The translations under genes were made by a program, and so were the position numbers. From Mesobacterium_A sp034670065 (lineage in GTDB: Bacteria > Pseudomonadota > Alphaproteobacteria > Rhodobacterales > Rhodobacteraceae): DNA of 64,000 nt. Below the pieces are notes generated by a model. It was not told the origin of the DNA, ran no database searches, and saw only the letters and a program-made list of their open reading frames with translations. The stretch is taken from contig JAXMOG010000001.1 in assembly GCA_034670065.1 (NCBI GenBank), positions 868,001 through 932,000 of the forward strand, in the 5' to 3' direction. Shown piece by piece: positions 34,623 through 43,991 of this stretch (positions within the stretch are counted from its first letter, which is position 1; each line of letters begins with the position of its first letter).

Positions 34623-34654
34623 AAAAAGCCCGCCTGATCATCAGGCGGGCTTTT
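34623..34654. terminator. bidirectional Rho-independent terminator
   Basis: A-run, GCCCGCCTGA, TCA loop, TCAGGCGGGC, then TTTT: the stem is 10 bp and flanked by A on one side and T on the other. It ends the leftward permease gene at 34689 and would also stop rightward transcripts. Confidence 0.92.
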
Positions 34655-34688
34655 CCATGTGTTGAACTTGGTGTTGGCCTATTGGTGC

Positions 34689-36026
34689 CTAGACTTTGTC
34701 TTCGGGGATTAATAACGACAATATGATCGCACTGAGACCCGCCAACGTGATCGGCGCGGCAAAGACCTGCTTAAAGAACGTTGGCAAGTGTTGCGTCGCA
34801 TCCGGAACCAAGGTCACGCCCAGCGCCAGGCCAAAGGACACGGCCATAATGTAAATGCGCCGCAGGGTCATTTCTTGCGACGCCAGAATGCGAATACCCG
34901 CCACGGCGATAGAGGCAAACAGCACCACTGTGGCGCCGCCCAATACTGGTTTGGGAATGATCAGGAAAAACGCGCCAATGACGGGAAACAGGCCCATCAA
35001 GGCAAGTAAACCACCGATCCACATGCCCACATGGCGACTGGCCACGCCTGTCATTTGGATCACGCCGTTGTTTTGCGAAAACGTGGTGTTCGGAAAGGTG
35101 TTAAACGTGGCGGCAATGGCCGAATTCACGCCATCCCCCAGAACACCACCTTTGATGCGTTCCATGTAGACCTCGCCCTCAACAGGCTCCCCCGCAATCA
35201 CAGAGTTCGCCGTCAAGTCACCGGAGGTTTCAATCGCTGTCACGAAATATAAAAACGCGATGGGCACAAACAGGCCAAAATCAAAATCGAGGCCGTATTT
35301 GAACGGGATCGGCATAGCAAACAGTTTGGCACTGCCCAGCGCGCCGAAATTCACCAAACCAAAGAAGCTGGCCACAATCGTGCCAACGATCAGACCGATC
35401 ATGATAGCCGCGATGCGCAACATTGGATTGCCCAAGAACGTCACCACCAAAATCACGGCCACAACCAGCATACCCAGAAACAAGAACAGGGGCTTACCAA
35501 GATCATCCCCCGCCTGCGCGCCACCGGCAAAATCGGTAAACCCTGCCTTTATCAAGCTCAGACCAATCACGGTGATCACAATACCGGTGACTGTCGGCGT
35601 GATAACGCGCTTAAGCTTATCCAAGAAACGCGACAGAATGATCTCGATCACAGAGCCGGCCAGACAAAGCCCAAAGATCATCGCCAGAATCTCTTCGGGT
35701 GTGCCGCCCTGCCCTTTGACAGCGAACCCTGCAGCCAAGATAGCGCCCAGAAAGGCAAAGGATGTGCCCTGCACACTCAGCAAGCCCGACCCAATAGGCC
35801 CAATGCGTCGGCATTGAATGAAAGTCGCAACCCCAGAAACGAAAAACGCCATGGCGATGAGATAGGACACATGTTCCCCAAGCCCTAACACGCCGCCGAT
35901 AATCAAGGATGGTGTGGCAATCCCCACGATAGATGCCAAAACGTGTTGAAAAGCTGCCAGCGCCGCTTTGGGTGGTGGTGGAACGGCGTTTAAGTTGTAC
36001 ACCAACTGGCTGGTCTGTTCGGTCAT
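34689..36026 (-). CDS. xanthine/uracil permease (NCS2 family)
   Basis: The 445-residue inner-membrane protein is a nucleobase:cation symporter with about 14 membrane segments. The family signature QNNGVIQMTG lies in segment 10, and AIETSGDLTANS carries the acidic substrate-binding residue. The ATG at 36026 has AAAGGGGAA upstream and gives the usual length. It is a single-gene unit ended by the terminator at 34623. Purine versus pyrimidine specificity is uncertain; the ETSGD motif is more usual in the xanthine/urate branch. Confidence 0.92.
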   Translation of the reverse strand: MTEQTSQLVYNLNAVPPPPKAALAAFQHVLASIVGIATPSLIIGGVLGLGEHVSYLIAMAFFVSGVATFIQCRRIGPIGSGLLSVQGTSFAFLGAILAAGFAVKGQGGTPEEILAMIFGLCLAGSVIEIILSRFLDKLKRVITPTVTGIVITVIGLSLIKAGFTDFAGGAQAGDDLGKPLFLFLGMLVVAVILVVTFLGNPMLRIAAIMIGLIVGTIVASFFGLVNFGALGSAKLFAMPIPFKYGLDFDFGLFVPIAFLYFVTAIETSGDLTANSVIAGEPVEGEVYMERIKGGVLGDGVNSAIAATFNTFPNTTFSQNNGVIQMTGVASRHVGMWIGGLLALMGLFPVIGAFFLIIPKPVLGGATVVLFASIAVAGIRILASQEMTLRRIYIMAVSFGLALGVTLVPDATQHLPTFFKQVFAAPITLAGLSAIILSLLIPEDKV

Positions 36027-36447
36027 AGTATTCCCCTTTATCGTACCAGACGAGACTGCGCATTGCTTCGGCGAATGAAAAGAACTTGCCGATGCGGCGC
36101 TTAGCCGGCCTGGGAAAATGCAGGATTTCCGTACAAAAGTTAGGCGTTTTATTAGGTTTCGAGCGGCCGATATGACTTCTTCAGTTTGATAGTTGCGCCA
36201 TGATTGGCCCGTTTCCAACCTAAGAGGTGGAACACATGACACCGCAGCTGCCAAGCCCGTACATGGCAATGCCTCCCCCTGCTCATCCTGTGGCCGAGTA
36301 CCATTTCATTCTCAAAGCCGTTTCGACCAAGCATTCGGTTGCGGCACGGTGTATGTTGGTGCTGCATCCTCGCCAAAGGGCAAAATGCATTGTGCTATTA
36401 ACGCGTGAACGTCCGAACGAATTTCGCACAACCTGAAAAGAGTGACC
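36027..36447. other. divergent intergenic region between permease and aldo/keto reductase
   Basis: About 420 bp that must hold both promoters. No clear operator or riboswitch-like fold was recognised. A 69-codon frame (36227-36436) has no family pattern. Confidence 0.5.
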
Positions 36448-37479
36448 ATGAAGCTTGCCAAAAAGAACCTGCTGAACCAACGCACCACGTCCCCTGTTAG
36501 ACTGTCTCAACTTGGCTTTGGCGGTGCTCCACTGGGCAATCTATATCGCAAGATTGAAGATGTTGACGCGCAGGCCACTCTGGACGCCGCATGGGACGCT
36601 GGCATCCGCTACTTCGACACAGCCCCCCAATATGGGCTTGGCCGGTCCGAAATTCGGTTTTCTGAAGCCCTGACCAGATTTGACACCGCCGCCATGTCGT
36701 TGTCCACAAAGGTTGGTCGCATATTGCAAGACTGCGCGCCCGAAGATGTCACACCCGAATCCTTTGTAGACGTGCCACAAAAGCAGATCGTCTTTGATTT
36801 CACCTATGAAGGGATCATGCGCAGTTATGAGGATAGCATCGCGCGGCTCGGGTCTGACAAGATCGATATATTGTTTTTGCATGACCTGGACGCGGGAACG
36901 AACGGGCAAGCCTTCGAAGACAATAACCTGCGCCAACTGTTTTCCCAAGGCGGCTACCGCGCCTTGGCCGAACTGCGCGACGCAGGCAAGGTTTCTGCCA
37001 TTGGTGCTGGCGTCAACACTTGGCAGATATGTGAGAAGCTGTTGGGAGAGGCGGAATTTGACGGCTTCCTTTTGGCCGGGCGCTATACCCTTCTGGAACA
37101 AGATCCGCTCGACAGCTTTTTGCCGCTGTGCATCAAACGCGATGTTGGGATCATTTTGGGCGGGCCCTACAACTCTGGCATACTTGCGACTGGCGCCGTG
37201 GAAGGCGCACGTTATGACTATGCGCCCGCGCCAGAAGCCATCATGCAACGGGTTCGCAAACTCAACGATGTATGCGTCGCACATGACACGCCTCTCATTG
37301 CAGCAGCCTTGCAGTTTCCCTTGTGCCATCCGGCGGTAAAAACCGTAATTCCCGGAGCCGCATCACCTGACGAAGTTCGCCAGAACGTTGCGATTTTCGA
37401 AACGCCGATTCCGCAAGCTCTGTGGTCAGACCTCAAAACCGAAGGCCTTATTCGCGCCGACGCGCCAACTCCTACATAA
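36448..37479 (+). CDS. aldo/keto reductase (D-threo-aldose/L-fucose 1-dehydrogenase-like)
   Basis: The 343-residue protein has the AKR catalytic tetrad: Asp57 (YFDTAPQYG), Tyr62, Lys88 (LSTKVGR) and His145 (LFLHDLD). The sequence and length match the bacterial galactose/L-fucose dehydrogenase branch, which oxidises aldoses to lactones with NAD(P). The ATG at 36448 has AAAGAG upstream; a GTG two codons earlier is possible. It stands alone, divergent from the nucleobase permease. No sugar transporter is adjacent, so the substrate is unsure. Confidence 0.9.
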   Translation: MKLAKKNLLNQRTTSPVRLSQLGFGGAPLGNLYRKIEDVDAQATLDAAWDAGIRYFDTAPQYGLGRSEIRFSEALTRFDTAAMSLSTKVGRILQDCAPEDVTPESFVDVPQKQIVFDFTYEGIMRSYEDSIARLGSDKIDILFLHDLDAGTNGQAFEDNNLRQLFSQGGYRALAELRDAGKVSAIGAGVNTWQICEKLLGEAEFDGFLLAGRYTLLEQDPLDSFLPLCIKRDVGIILGGPYNSGILATGAVEGARYDYAPAPEAIMQRVRKLNDVCVAHDTPLIAAALQFPLCHPAVKTVIPGAASPDEVRQNVAIFETPIPQALWSDLKTEGLIRADAPTPT

Positions 37480-37806
37480 ACGGCTCCAGCCAGATAATAC
37501 CTCCCCGCCCCTGTCATGGGATGCCTAGCGCAGTTTTCGGACGGCAAAACACAGGGGCGAGATCACGCCGCAATTCAGCTAATGGTGCAGCACCTGTGCT
37601 CTTATGGGGCCCCAGTTCGTTGTATGCTGTCTTTGTACCAACAACGGCAATCCAGCCATAAACTTGCAGAGCAATAATTTTCGGCAAACTATTGATTCTG
37701 TTTTATTCTTGCGGGGAAAATGCATCCCGGTCAGCCTATCGCGATCAGCGGACCACCCTCTGGCAGCCGCAATATTAAACCGCCCGAAAGCCGGATCAAA
37801 CGACGC
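37480..37806. other. convergent intergenic region without a supported gene
   Basis: About 330 bp between the aldo/keto reductase and the leftward LysR gene. No family-like frame and no strong terminator hairpin were seen. Confidence 0.5.
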
Positions 37807-38712
37807 CTAAATCCGAAGGGCAATATCATGCATCGCTCCAGCCAGAAGCTGTGCATCCTTGTCGAAAGTGTGTTTCTTGTTGGTGACAAGAAACTCTCTC
37901 AAAACCGGGATTTCTACAGGCGGGTCTACGAAAACCAGATCGTCAGCCAATCGAAAATGCGGCACCAATCTTGCGTGGATCGTTGCGACATTCTGCGTGC
38001 CAGAAATGAAATCGGGCAGCACAACAAAGCTGGGCAGTGAGGCCGCAACCTTGACGTTCTTATTCTGAGCTTCAAGCCATCGCTCAAAATGGCTTTTGCC
38101 ATTCTCCAAGAAAAAGTTTGTCAGAACCATGGGCGCCCGGAAATAGGCTTCGGCTGTAAACCCAGACCGCAGTGCTTCGTTTTCGCGCCACATCACGCAT
38201 TTGAACCCGTCCTCGAACAGGGGCTTTGCCGCATAGTTTTCTTCGACGGAAAACTCTGGGCCGATCATAAAGTCAACAATGCCGCGTTTGAATTGCAGCA
38301 GTGCCTCGCGATTGAAAGGGATCACCGACAAAGAGACATTCGGGGCGACAGTGACCAGGTGTTTGGACAGTGCCGAAAGAAAGACCGACGAGATATAGTC
38401 GGACGCTATGATCGAGAAGCGACGGTTTAGCCTTTCTAGATTGCTGGTCGCACGCATGCGCGCCAAAGCCCGCAATTGTGTCACCACGTCCGGAATGCGC
38501 TGTTCAAGCTCGCGCCCGAACGCCGTCGGCACCATCGCCTGCCCATCATAGAAGAACAAATCATCCTCAAAGTGCAACCGCGCGCGTTTCAACGCGCCGC
38601 TCATTGCTGATTGGGTCAGGTGAAGCTCTTCGGCGGCGGCGGTTACGCTTCTGCGGCGCATCAGTGTTTCGATGGCAACAAGCAGATTCAGGTCAAGATT
38701 CTCTAGATGCAT
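37807..38712 (-). CDS. LysR family transcriptional regulator, NodD-like
   Basis: The 301-residue protein starts MHLENLDLNLLVAIETLM, typical of the NodD/SyrM/PcpR branch, with the HTH at about 18-40 (SVTAAAEELHLTQSAMSGAL). The effector domain is full length. It is divergent from the TRAP/cyclase/BKACE/OsmC operon, with 113 bp between starts, and is its probable activator. A 10-bp palindrome CCATTAATGG lies 13-22 bp upstream of its start codon. NodD relatives usually respond to aromatic compounds. Confidence 0.92.
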   Translation of the reverse strand: MHLENLDLNLLVAIETLMRRRSVTAAAEELHLTQSAMSGALKRARLHFEDDLFFYDGQAMVPTAFGRELEQRIPDVVTQLRALARMRATSNLERLNRRFSIIASDYISSVFLSALSKHLVTVAPNVSLSVIPFNREALLQFKRGIVDFMIGPEFSVEENYAAKPLFEDGFKCVMWRENEALRSGFTAEAYFRAPMVLTNFFLENGKSHFERWLEAQNKNVKVAASLPSFVVLPDFISGTQNVATIHARLVPHFRLADDLVFVDPPVEIPVLREFLVTNKKHTFDKDAQLLAGAMHDIALRI

Positions 38713-38724
38713 GGACTATCGATA

Positions 38725-38734
38725 CCATTAATGG
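38725..38734. promoter_or_regulatory. candidate LysR regulator site
   Basis: CCATTAATGG is a perfect 10-bp palindrome containing the ATTAAT core found in several LysR-type sites. It lies in the 113-bp divergent region between the NodD-like gene and the TRAP operon. Confidence 0.45.
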
Positions 38735-38825
38735 CGTGTAGTTTCATTATCAATTTCACTGATTGGCCTTGGCGTCATAGCCTGATGGTAGGGTCAAGGA
38801 GAGTGACTCGAATGGGAGGAAAATC

Positions 38826-39878
38826 ATGAAGAAAAATGCTGTTATAGCAGCGGCCCTCTTGGCCTGCGCGTCCGCAGCCTCTGCGGAAAATTTCAATGTT
38901 ACAATCGTTGCAGGTCACCCGCCTGTGTTCCGATGGGTTAAGCAGTTTTCGGAAGCGTTTCTGCCCAGTGCGACCGCTTCGCTTGAGACGCTTGGCCACA
39001 ACCTGACAGCGTCAGAGCAATATGGCGGCTCAATTGCGGGTGTGGGCGAAGAACTGGAAGCGGTTGAGGCCGGGCTGGCCGAGCTGGGCATGTGTTCCTC
39101 GCTGTTCGACCCCGCCAAACTGGCGGTGCAGAACGTCACCTACTACACGCCTTTCGTTAGCGATGACGTGCGACTGGTGACGGATGTTATCCACGATCTG
39201 CACCGAAATGACCCGCGGATGACCGAGGCCTATACCGAAAATAATGTGGTCTATGTCGGATCGCCCACTGCGATTGATGACTATCTGCTGATGACCAATT
39301 TCCCGATCGAGAGCCTTGAGGATCTTGATGGGCGCAAAATTGCGGCCCCCGGCCCGGCGATCAACTGGCTTTCGGGTACAGGTGCCGTCGGCGTGCAGGG
39401 CAACCTGACAACCTATTACAACGAGCTACAGACAGGTGTGTATGACGGTGTAATCGTCTTTGCCTCAGCTGCCTTTCCGGGCAAGCTATATGAGGTCGCC
39501 CCCTATATCACCCAATTCGGTCTTGGCGCGCAGTTCGCCGGTTCGATTTGTGCCAACAAGGATTGGTGGGACGGTCTGGACGCAGACGTGCAAGCCGCGC
39601 TCAACGGGGCAGCAGATGACGCCATGGATTGGTATTTGGCAGACCTCGAAGGCTTCGTGAACCTTGCTTACGCCAAGATGCAAGAAGCCGGCGCAACCGT
39701 AACGGTGGCGAGCGACGAATTGCGCGCAGCCTGGGCAGGAGGCATGGACAACGCGGCAGCGACATGGGCCGCGGGACTTGACACTCAAGGCAAGGGCGGC
39801 ACCGATATCATGACCCTATACATGGACACGATGCGTGCGGCTGGCGCGACGCCACTGCGCAACTGGGACCAAGAATAA
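38826..39878 (+). CDS. dctP: TRAP transporter substrate-binding protein (DctP type)
   Basis: The 350-residue protein has a 20-residue Sec signal (ending ASA-E). The mature part shows the DctP pattern with SLEDLDGRKIAAPGPAINW and TGVYDGVIVFASAAF. The usual Arg before the binding pocket is not obvious in GRKIAAPG, so its ligand may be bound differently from simple carboxylates. GGGAGGA precedes the ATG. It is the first gene of a six-gene operon. The small permease starts with a GTG directly after its stop codon (TAAGTG). Confidence 0.88.
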   Translation: MKKNAVIAAALLACASAASAENFNVTIVAGHPPVFRWVKQFSEAFLPSATASLETLGHNLTASEQYGGSIAGVGEELEAVEAGLAELGMCSSLFDPAKLAVQNVTYYTPFVSDDVRLVTDVIHDLHRNDPRMTEAYTENNVVYVGSPTAIDDYLLMTNFPIESLEDLDGRKIAAPGPAINWLSGTGAVGVQGNLTTYYNELQTGVYDGVIVFASAAFPGKLYEVAPYITQFGLGAQFAGSICANKDWWDGLDADVQAALNGAADDAMDWYLADLEGFVNLAYAKMQEAGATVTVASDELRAAWAGGMDNAAATWAAGLDTQGKGGTDIMTLYMDTMRAAGATPLRNWDQE

Positions 39879-40391
39879 GTGAAAGCTGTTTCCAGAGCTC
39901 TGCGTTTCCTAGATTGGGCGACGCAGGGCACAAATATCCTTGGCACACTGCTTATTGTCGGGCTGGTGCTGATCATCTGCATCGACGTTATTGGCCGCGA
40001 GACCCTGGGGGCGCCTTTGCCCGGCGTGCCGGAAATGGTGTCTTTGTCCATTGTGGCAATCGTTTTCCTGCAAGTGCCGCAAGCCCTAAAGGCCGGACGG
40101 CTGACACGGTCGGATGGGCTGATCAATTACCTGCATGGGCGGTATCCCCGCCTTGCGAAATGGATGGAAACCGCATTCGAACTTTTGGGTGCGCTTGTGG
40201 TTGGCACATTGATCTATGCCCATTGGCCTATCCTGATCCGTTCGATTGAACGGGGGGATTTCGTGGGCTCTGTGGGCAACGTCACCTTCCCAACGTGGCC
40301 AGTAAAGCTGGCGATCCTTGTGGGCGCTGTTCTGCTCTTTCTGCAATTTCTCGTCCGGCCCTTACGGCGTGCCTTGGATAAAAAGCTATGA
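39879..40391 (+). CDS. dctQ: TRAP transporter small permease (DctQ type)
   Basis: The 170-residue protein has four hydrophobic segments and the motif GAPLPGVPEMVSLSIVAIVF in the place typical of DctQ. It starts with GTG at the base after the previous stop codon and overlaps the large subunit gene by 4 bp, so all three subunits are translationally coupled. There is no hairpin between P and Q here, unlike the two other TRAP operons in the window. Confidence 0.9.
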   Translation: MKAVSRALRFLDWATQGTNILGTLLIVGLVLIICIDVIGRETLGAPLPGVPEMVSLSIVAIVFLQVPQALKAGRLTRSDGLINYLHGRYPRLAKWMETAFELLGALVVGTLIYAHWPILIRSIERGDFVGSVGNVTFPTWPVKLAILVGAVLLFLQFLVRPLRRALDKKL

Positions 40392-41698
40392 CCCCTTTTG
40401 ATATCGGAATTCTCAGCCTGTTTGCTATGGGCGGGCTGGCCATTGGTGGGCTCTATGTGCCTATTGCCCTGATCTTGTGTTCTTTCGTGGGGGTTTGGGC
40501 GATCAAGGGCAACGCGCTTTTGGCGGCCAAAATGCTTGGCCTTGCCGCCAATGACGCGATTTCCAGCTATTTCTTCGGTGTGGTGCCGGTTTTTGTCCTG
40601 ATGGGCTTCATCGTCTCTGAATCCGGCATGGGCCGCGATGCCTTTGATGTCGCCAACGCCATGTTCAAGCGGATCAAGGGCGGATTGGGCGTCGGGACGA
40701 TTGCGGCCAACACAATCTTTGCTGCCATCACGGGGATTTCCATCGCCTCGGCGGCGGTATTCACCAAAATTGCGGTGCCCGAACTGCGCCGCCATGGATA
40801 TGAGGCACGCTTTTCCGTTGGCGTCGTGGCGGGAAGCTCTGTCTTGGGAATGCTGATCCCGCCTTCGCTTTTGCTGATCCTCTATGGACTGCTGACCGAA
40901 CAATCCATTGGTGAACTCTTCCTCGCCGGGCTTGGGCCGGGGCTGGTGCTTGCTGTGCTTTTCGGGATCGGGACCGTGCTGATGGCGACTTATGCGCCAG
41001 GCTTCGTGGGCCGTAATCTTGGCGGTGACAGCGAGGACCTGACCGCCTCAGAGCTTCTTTCCAAGGGTCTGCCGATCGCGGCACTGATCGGACTGGTTTT
41101 GGGCGGGATCTATGCTGGGTTCTTCACGCCGGTCGAAGCCGGCGCAATCGGCACAGCCGGGGCGTTTGTTATCGGAATACTGAAAGGGCGTCTGACGTTG
41201 AAGGGCCTTTGGAGCGTATTGGCCGAAACCGGGATGATCACCGCCGCCATCTGCTTTTTGCTGATTGCCGCACAGATGTATTCGCGGATGCTGGCCTTTT
41301 CTGGTGTGCCTGCGGGCTTTGGCAATTACGTGGCTACGGCAGACCTGACCGTTCTGGGCATTTTGCTGCTGTACTGTTTTGTCGTGATCCTGCTGGGCAT
41401 GATCCTGGATTCCGGCTCCATCATGCTGATCCTCGTGCCGCTTATGCTGCCGGTGGTGACCGCGCTGAACGTCGATTTGATCTGGTTTGGAATTATCACC
41501 GTGATCGCAGTGGAAATCGGCCTGCTCACCCCGCCTTTCGGCATATCAGTCTACGTAATCAAAGCCTCGCTGGACGACCCTGAGATCGGTCTGAAGGACA
41601 TTTTCATCGGCGCCGCGCCCTTTGCGCTGATGATGGTGCTTTGCCTTGTCCTTGTCATCCTGTTCCCCCCTATCGCGACAGGCCTACTGGGCCGCTGA
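40388..41698 (+). CDS. dctM: TRAP transporter large permease (DctM type)
   Basis: The 436-residue membrane protein has the family blocks ITGISIASAAVFTKIAVPEL, GMLIPPSLLLILYG, GFFTPVEAGAIG and EIGLLTPPFGISVYVIK. About 12 membrane segments are predicted. It completes the importer whose substrate is probably processed by the cyclase and BKACE genes that follow. Confidence 0.93.
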   Translation: MTPFDIGILSLFAMGGLAIGGLYVPIALILCSFVGVWAIKGNALLAAKMLGLAANDAISSYFFGVVPVFVLMGFIVSESGMGRDAFDVANAMFKRIKGGLGVGTIAANTIFAAITGISIASAAVFTKIAVPELRRHGYEARFSVGVVAGSSVLGMLIPPSLLLILYGLLTEQSIGELFLAGLGPGLVLAVLFGIGTVLMATYAPGFVGRNLGGDSEDLTASELLSKGLPIAALIGLVLGGIYAGFFTPVEAGAIGTAGAFVIGILKGRLTLKGLWSVLAETGMITAAICFLLIAAQMYSRMLAFSGVPAGFGNYVATADLTVLGILLLYCFVVILLGMILDSGSIMLILVPLMLPVVTALNVDLIWFGIITVIAVEIGLLTPPFGISVYVIKASLDDPEIGLKDIFIGAAPFALMMVLCLVLVILFPPIATGLLGR

Positions 41699-41709
41699 CG
41701 GAGACTACT

Positions 41710-42480
41710 ATGAAACTGATTGACCTTGCGCGTGCGCTAGAGAACACCGACTACGCCGACCCGCCCGGTCTTGGTCCGAAGATCACGTATATGGGCCATA
41801 ACGAAACCGCAGATCAAATGCTGGCTTTCTTTCCGGGCGTTACGCGCGATCAACTGCCAGGTGGCGAAGGATGGGCGGTGGAAAGCGTGACCCTGTCTAC
41901 ACATAATGGAACGCATCTTGATGCGCCTTATCATTTTCATTCCACCATGGACGGCGGCAAACGCGCGATAACGATTGATGAGGTTCCACTGGAGTGGTGC
42001 TGGGGCCAGGGTGTAAAGCTCGATTTCCGACACTTTGAAAATGGGTACGTTGCCACGCCCGAAGACATCGAAGCCGAACTGGAACGCATTGGGCATACAT
42101 TGTCAGACGGTGATATCGTTCTGGTTAACACAGCCGCGGGTGCCGCCTATGGGTCGCCAGAGTATGTTGCCACCGGCTGTGGAATTGGCCGCGCCGCCAC
42201 GAACTACCTATCCGAACGCGGCGTCAAAATCACGGGCACAGACGCCTGGAGCTGGGATGCCCCCTTCATACACACCGCCAAACGGGTGGCAGAAACCGGC
42301 GATGCCTCTCTGATCTGGGAGGGACACCGCGCCGGGATGGACCGGATGTATATGCATATGGAAAAGCTGGGAAATCTGGAAACTCTTCCCAGCACTGGCT
42401 TCGAAGTGATGTGCTTTCCAGTCAGCATCAAAGGTGCAAGCGCTGGCTGGTGCCGCCCTGTCGCCGTCCTCAAGGAGTAG
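41710..42480 (+). CDS. cyclase family protein (kynurenine formamidase-like metal hydrolase)
   Basis: The 256-residue protein has the family motif HNGTHLDAPYHF at 65-76, which supplies metal ligands in KynB-type formamidases and related isatin or lactone hydrolases. The ATG at 41710 (after GGAG) is used, since upstream frames overlap dctM. It lies between the TRAP genes and a BKACE gene. It probably hydrolyses an amide or cyclic intermediate of the imported compound. A role in tryptophan breakdown is possible but no other kyn gene is present. Confidence 0.88.
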   Translation: MKLIDLARALENTDYADPPGLGPKITYMGHNETADQMLAFFPGVTRDQLPGGEGWAVESVTLSTHNGTHLDAPYHFHSTMDGGKRAITIDEVPLEWCWGQGVKLDFRHFENGYVATPEDIEAELERIGHTLSDGDIVLVNTAAGAAYGSPEYVATGCGIGRAATNYLSERGVKITGTDAWSWDAPFIHTAKRVAETGDASLIWEGHRAGMDRMYMHMEKLGNLETLPSTGFEVMCFPVSIKGASAGWCRPVAVLKE

Positions 42481-42483
42481 ACA

Positions 42484-43419
42484 ATGTCAAAAACGATCAT
42501 TTCATGCGCCATCACTGGCGGTGTCCATACGCCGACCATGTCAGACGCCTTACCCGTTACAGCTGACGAAATCGGCGGATCAGCGCTTGACGCCGCCAAG
42601 GCAGGCGCGGCCATCCTACACCTTCACGCCCGCCAACCCCAGACAGGCGCGCCTTCGGGCGATCCTGAGCATTTCAATCTCTACCTGCCGAAACTCCATC
42701 AGGCGACAGATGCCGTTTTGAACATCACCACCGGCGGCTCGCCGTCGATGACGGTGGCCGAACGGCTGCGGGCGGCAAAAACTTTCTCGCCCGAAATGTG
42801 CTCGTTCAACATGGGGTCGATCAACTTCGCCCTGCACAAGCTGGCTGATCGCTATAGCGACTGGAAACACGATTGGGAAAAACCCTTTCTAGAAGCGACA
42901 GAAGCCAATATCTTCCGCAATACCTTTACCGACATGCGTGAGATCGCAGAAACACTTAGCCCTCTGGGTATCAAGTACGAACACGAGGTTTACGATGTTG
43001 GCCATCTGTACAACCTGCAGTTCTGTCTCGGAGAGGGTTATCTGAAAGGACCGGTCTTTGTGCAGTTCGTCATGGGCGTGCTGGGCGGGATCGGTGCCGA
43101 TATTGAAAACCTGCTGTTCCTCAAGCGCACAGCGGACAAGCTGTTAGGCGACAACTACCATTTCTCGGTCGTAGGCGCAGGCGCACAACAGATGAAGCTG
43201 GCAGCGGTTGCCGCGCAGTTGGGCGGGCATGTCCGTGTGGGGCTTGAGGATTCTTTGTTTATCGCGCGCGGGGTGCCCGCAACTTCGAACGCACAGCAGG
43301 TGGAGCACATTCGCGACATCCTTGCCCGGCAAGGCAACCAGATCGCGACACCAGACGAAGCACGAGCGATCCTTGGACTGAAGGGCGCGGGTCAGACCAA
43401 TATCGGTGCTCAGTCATGA
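42484..43419 (+). CDS. BKACE family beta-keto acid cleavage enzyme (DUF849), copy 2
   Basis: The 311-residue protein has the zinc histidines His46 and His48 in ILHLHARQP, the NITTGG motif at 80-85 and Glu255 in RVGLEDS. It shares these and the blocks NIFRNTF, VGHLYNLQF and ATSNAQQV with copy 1 at 9757, so they are clear paralogues, but the substrate-side loop after HLHAR differs (QPQTGAPSG against DPETGMPDQ). It would cleave a beta-keto acid with acetyl-CoA. It starts 4 bp after the cyclase gene and overlaps the OsmC gene by 4 bp. Confidence 0.92.
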   Translation: MSKTIISCAITGGVHTPTMSDALPVTADEIGGSALDAAKAGAAILHLHARQPQTGAPSGDPEHFNLYLPKLHQATDAVLNITTGGSPSMTVAERLRAAKTFSPEMCSFNMGSINFALHKLADRYSDWKHDWEKPFLEATEANIFRNTFTDMREIAETLSPLGIKYEHEVYDVGHLYNLQFCLGEGYLKGPVFVQFVMGVLGGIGADIENLLFLKRTADKLLGDNYHFSVVGAGAQQMKLAAVAAQLGGHVRVGLEDSLFIARGVPATSNAQQVEHIRDILARQGNQIATPDEARAILGLKGAGQTNIGAQS

Positions 43420-43991
43420 CAGACATCGTCTCTCGCGCTGCGCAAAAGCCAACGCTTTCGACCATGGCCCCGTTCCCAAAGCCGACCATCAAACCGGGCG
43501 AACCAATCCATTTCGCCTATGAGGTCATTGCCGAGCCAGGCCCTGGCCAATCCAAACATGGGGTAATCCTGAGCCCTCGGCCGGACTATAGTTCGTGGGA
43601 AGTCCGCTGTGATGAAGGCACCGGAATGGGCGGCGATGATGAGGCCCCCTCCCCTTTGGGGTATCTGATCATGGGGGTGGCCTTTTGCTTGCTGACCCAT
43701 ATTCAGGAATATCTGCGCAAGGCGCCAATGGAGATTGATAAGATCAAGGTCGAGCTTCGCGCAGAGTACGTAACGCTGCGGGCAGAACCCAATGAAGGGC
43801 AGCAAGGCCTGGGCGGTTGCGATGCCTACACCGCCCATGTGATCCTCGACAGCCCCGAGCCGCAAGAGAAGCTTGAAACCCTTGTAGCTGTCTGCCGGGA
43901 CGCCTGCATGGCGATCGCGACCGTGGCAACAGCGGTGCCGACGCAAACGCGCGTCTTCGTGAATGGAACAGAGAGCGGAGTGGTCGTTTAA
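43416..43991 (+). CDS. OsmC family protein
   Basis: The 191-residue protein has the OsmC/Ohr helix with a cysteine in IMGVAFCLLTHIQEYL and a second in CRDACMAIATV, the positions of the redox pair that reduces organic hydroperoxides. A Gly/Pro-rich 45-residue N-terminus precedes the fold, and the first beta region (YSSWEVRCDEGTGMGGDDEAPSP) is well kept. It is the last gene of the TRAP/BKACE operon. In such operons OsmC proteins may act as thiol-dependent hydrolases rather than in stress; this is inference. Confidence 0.85.
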   Translation: MTDIVSRAAQKPTLSTMAPFPKPTIKPGEPIHFAYEVIAEPGPGQSKHGVILSPRPDYSSWEVRCDEGTGMGGDDEAPSPLGYLIMGVAFCLLTHIQEYLRKAPMEIDKIKVELRAEYVTLRAEPNEGQQGLGGCDAYTAHVILDSPEPQEKLETLVAVCRDACMAIATVATAVPTQTRVFVNGTESGVVV

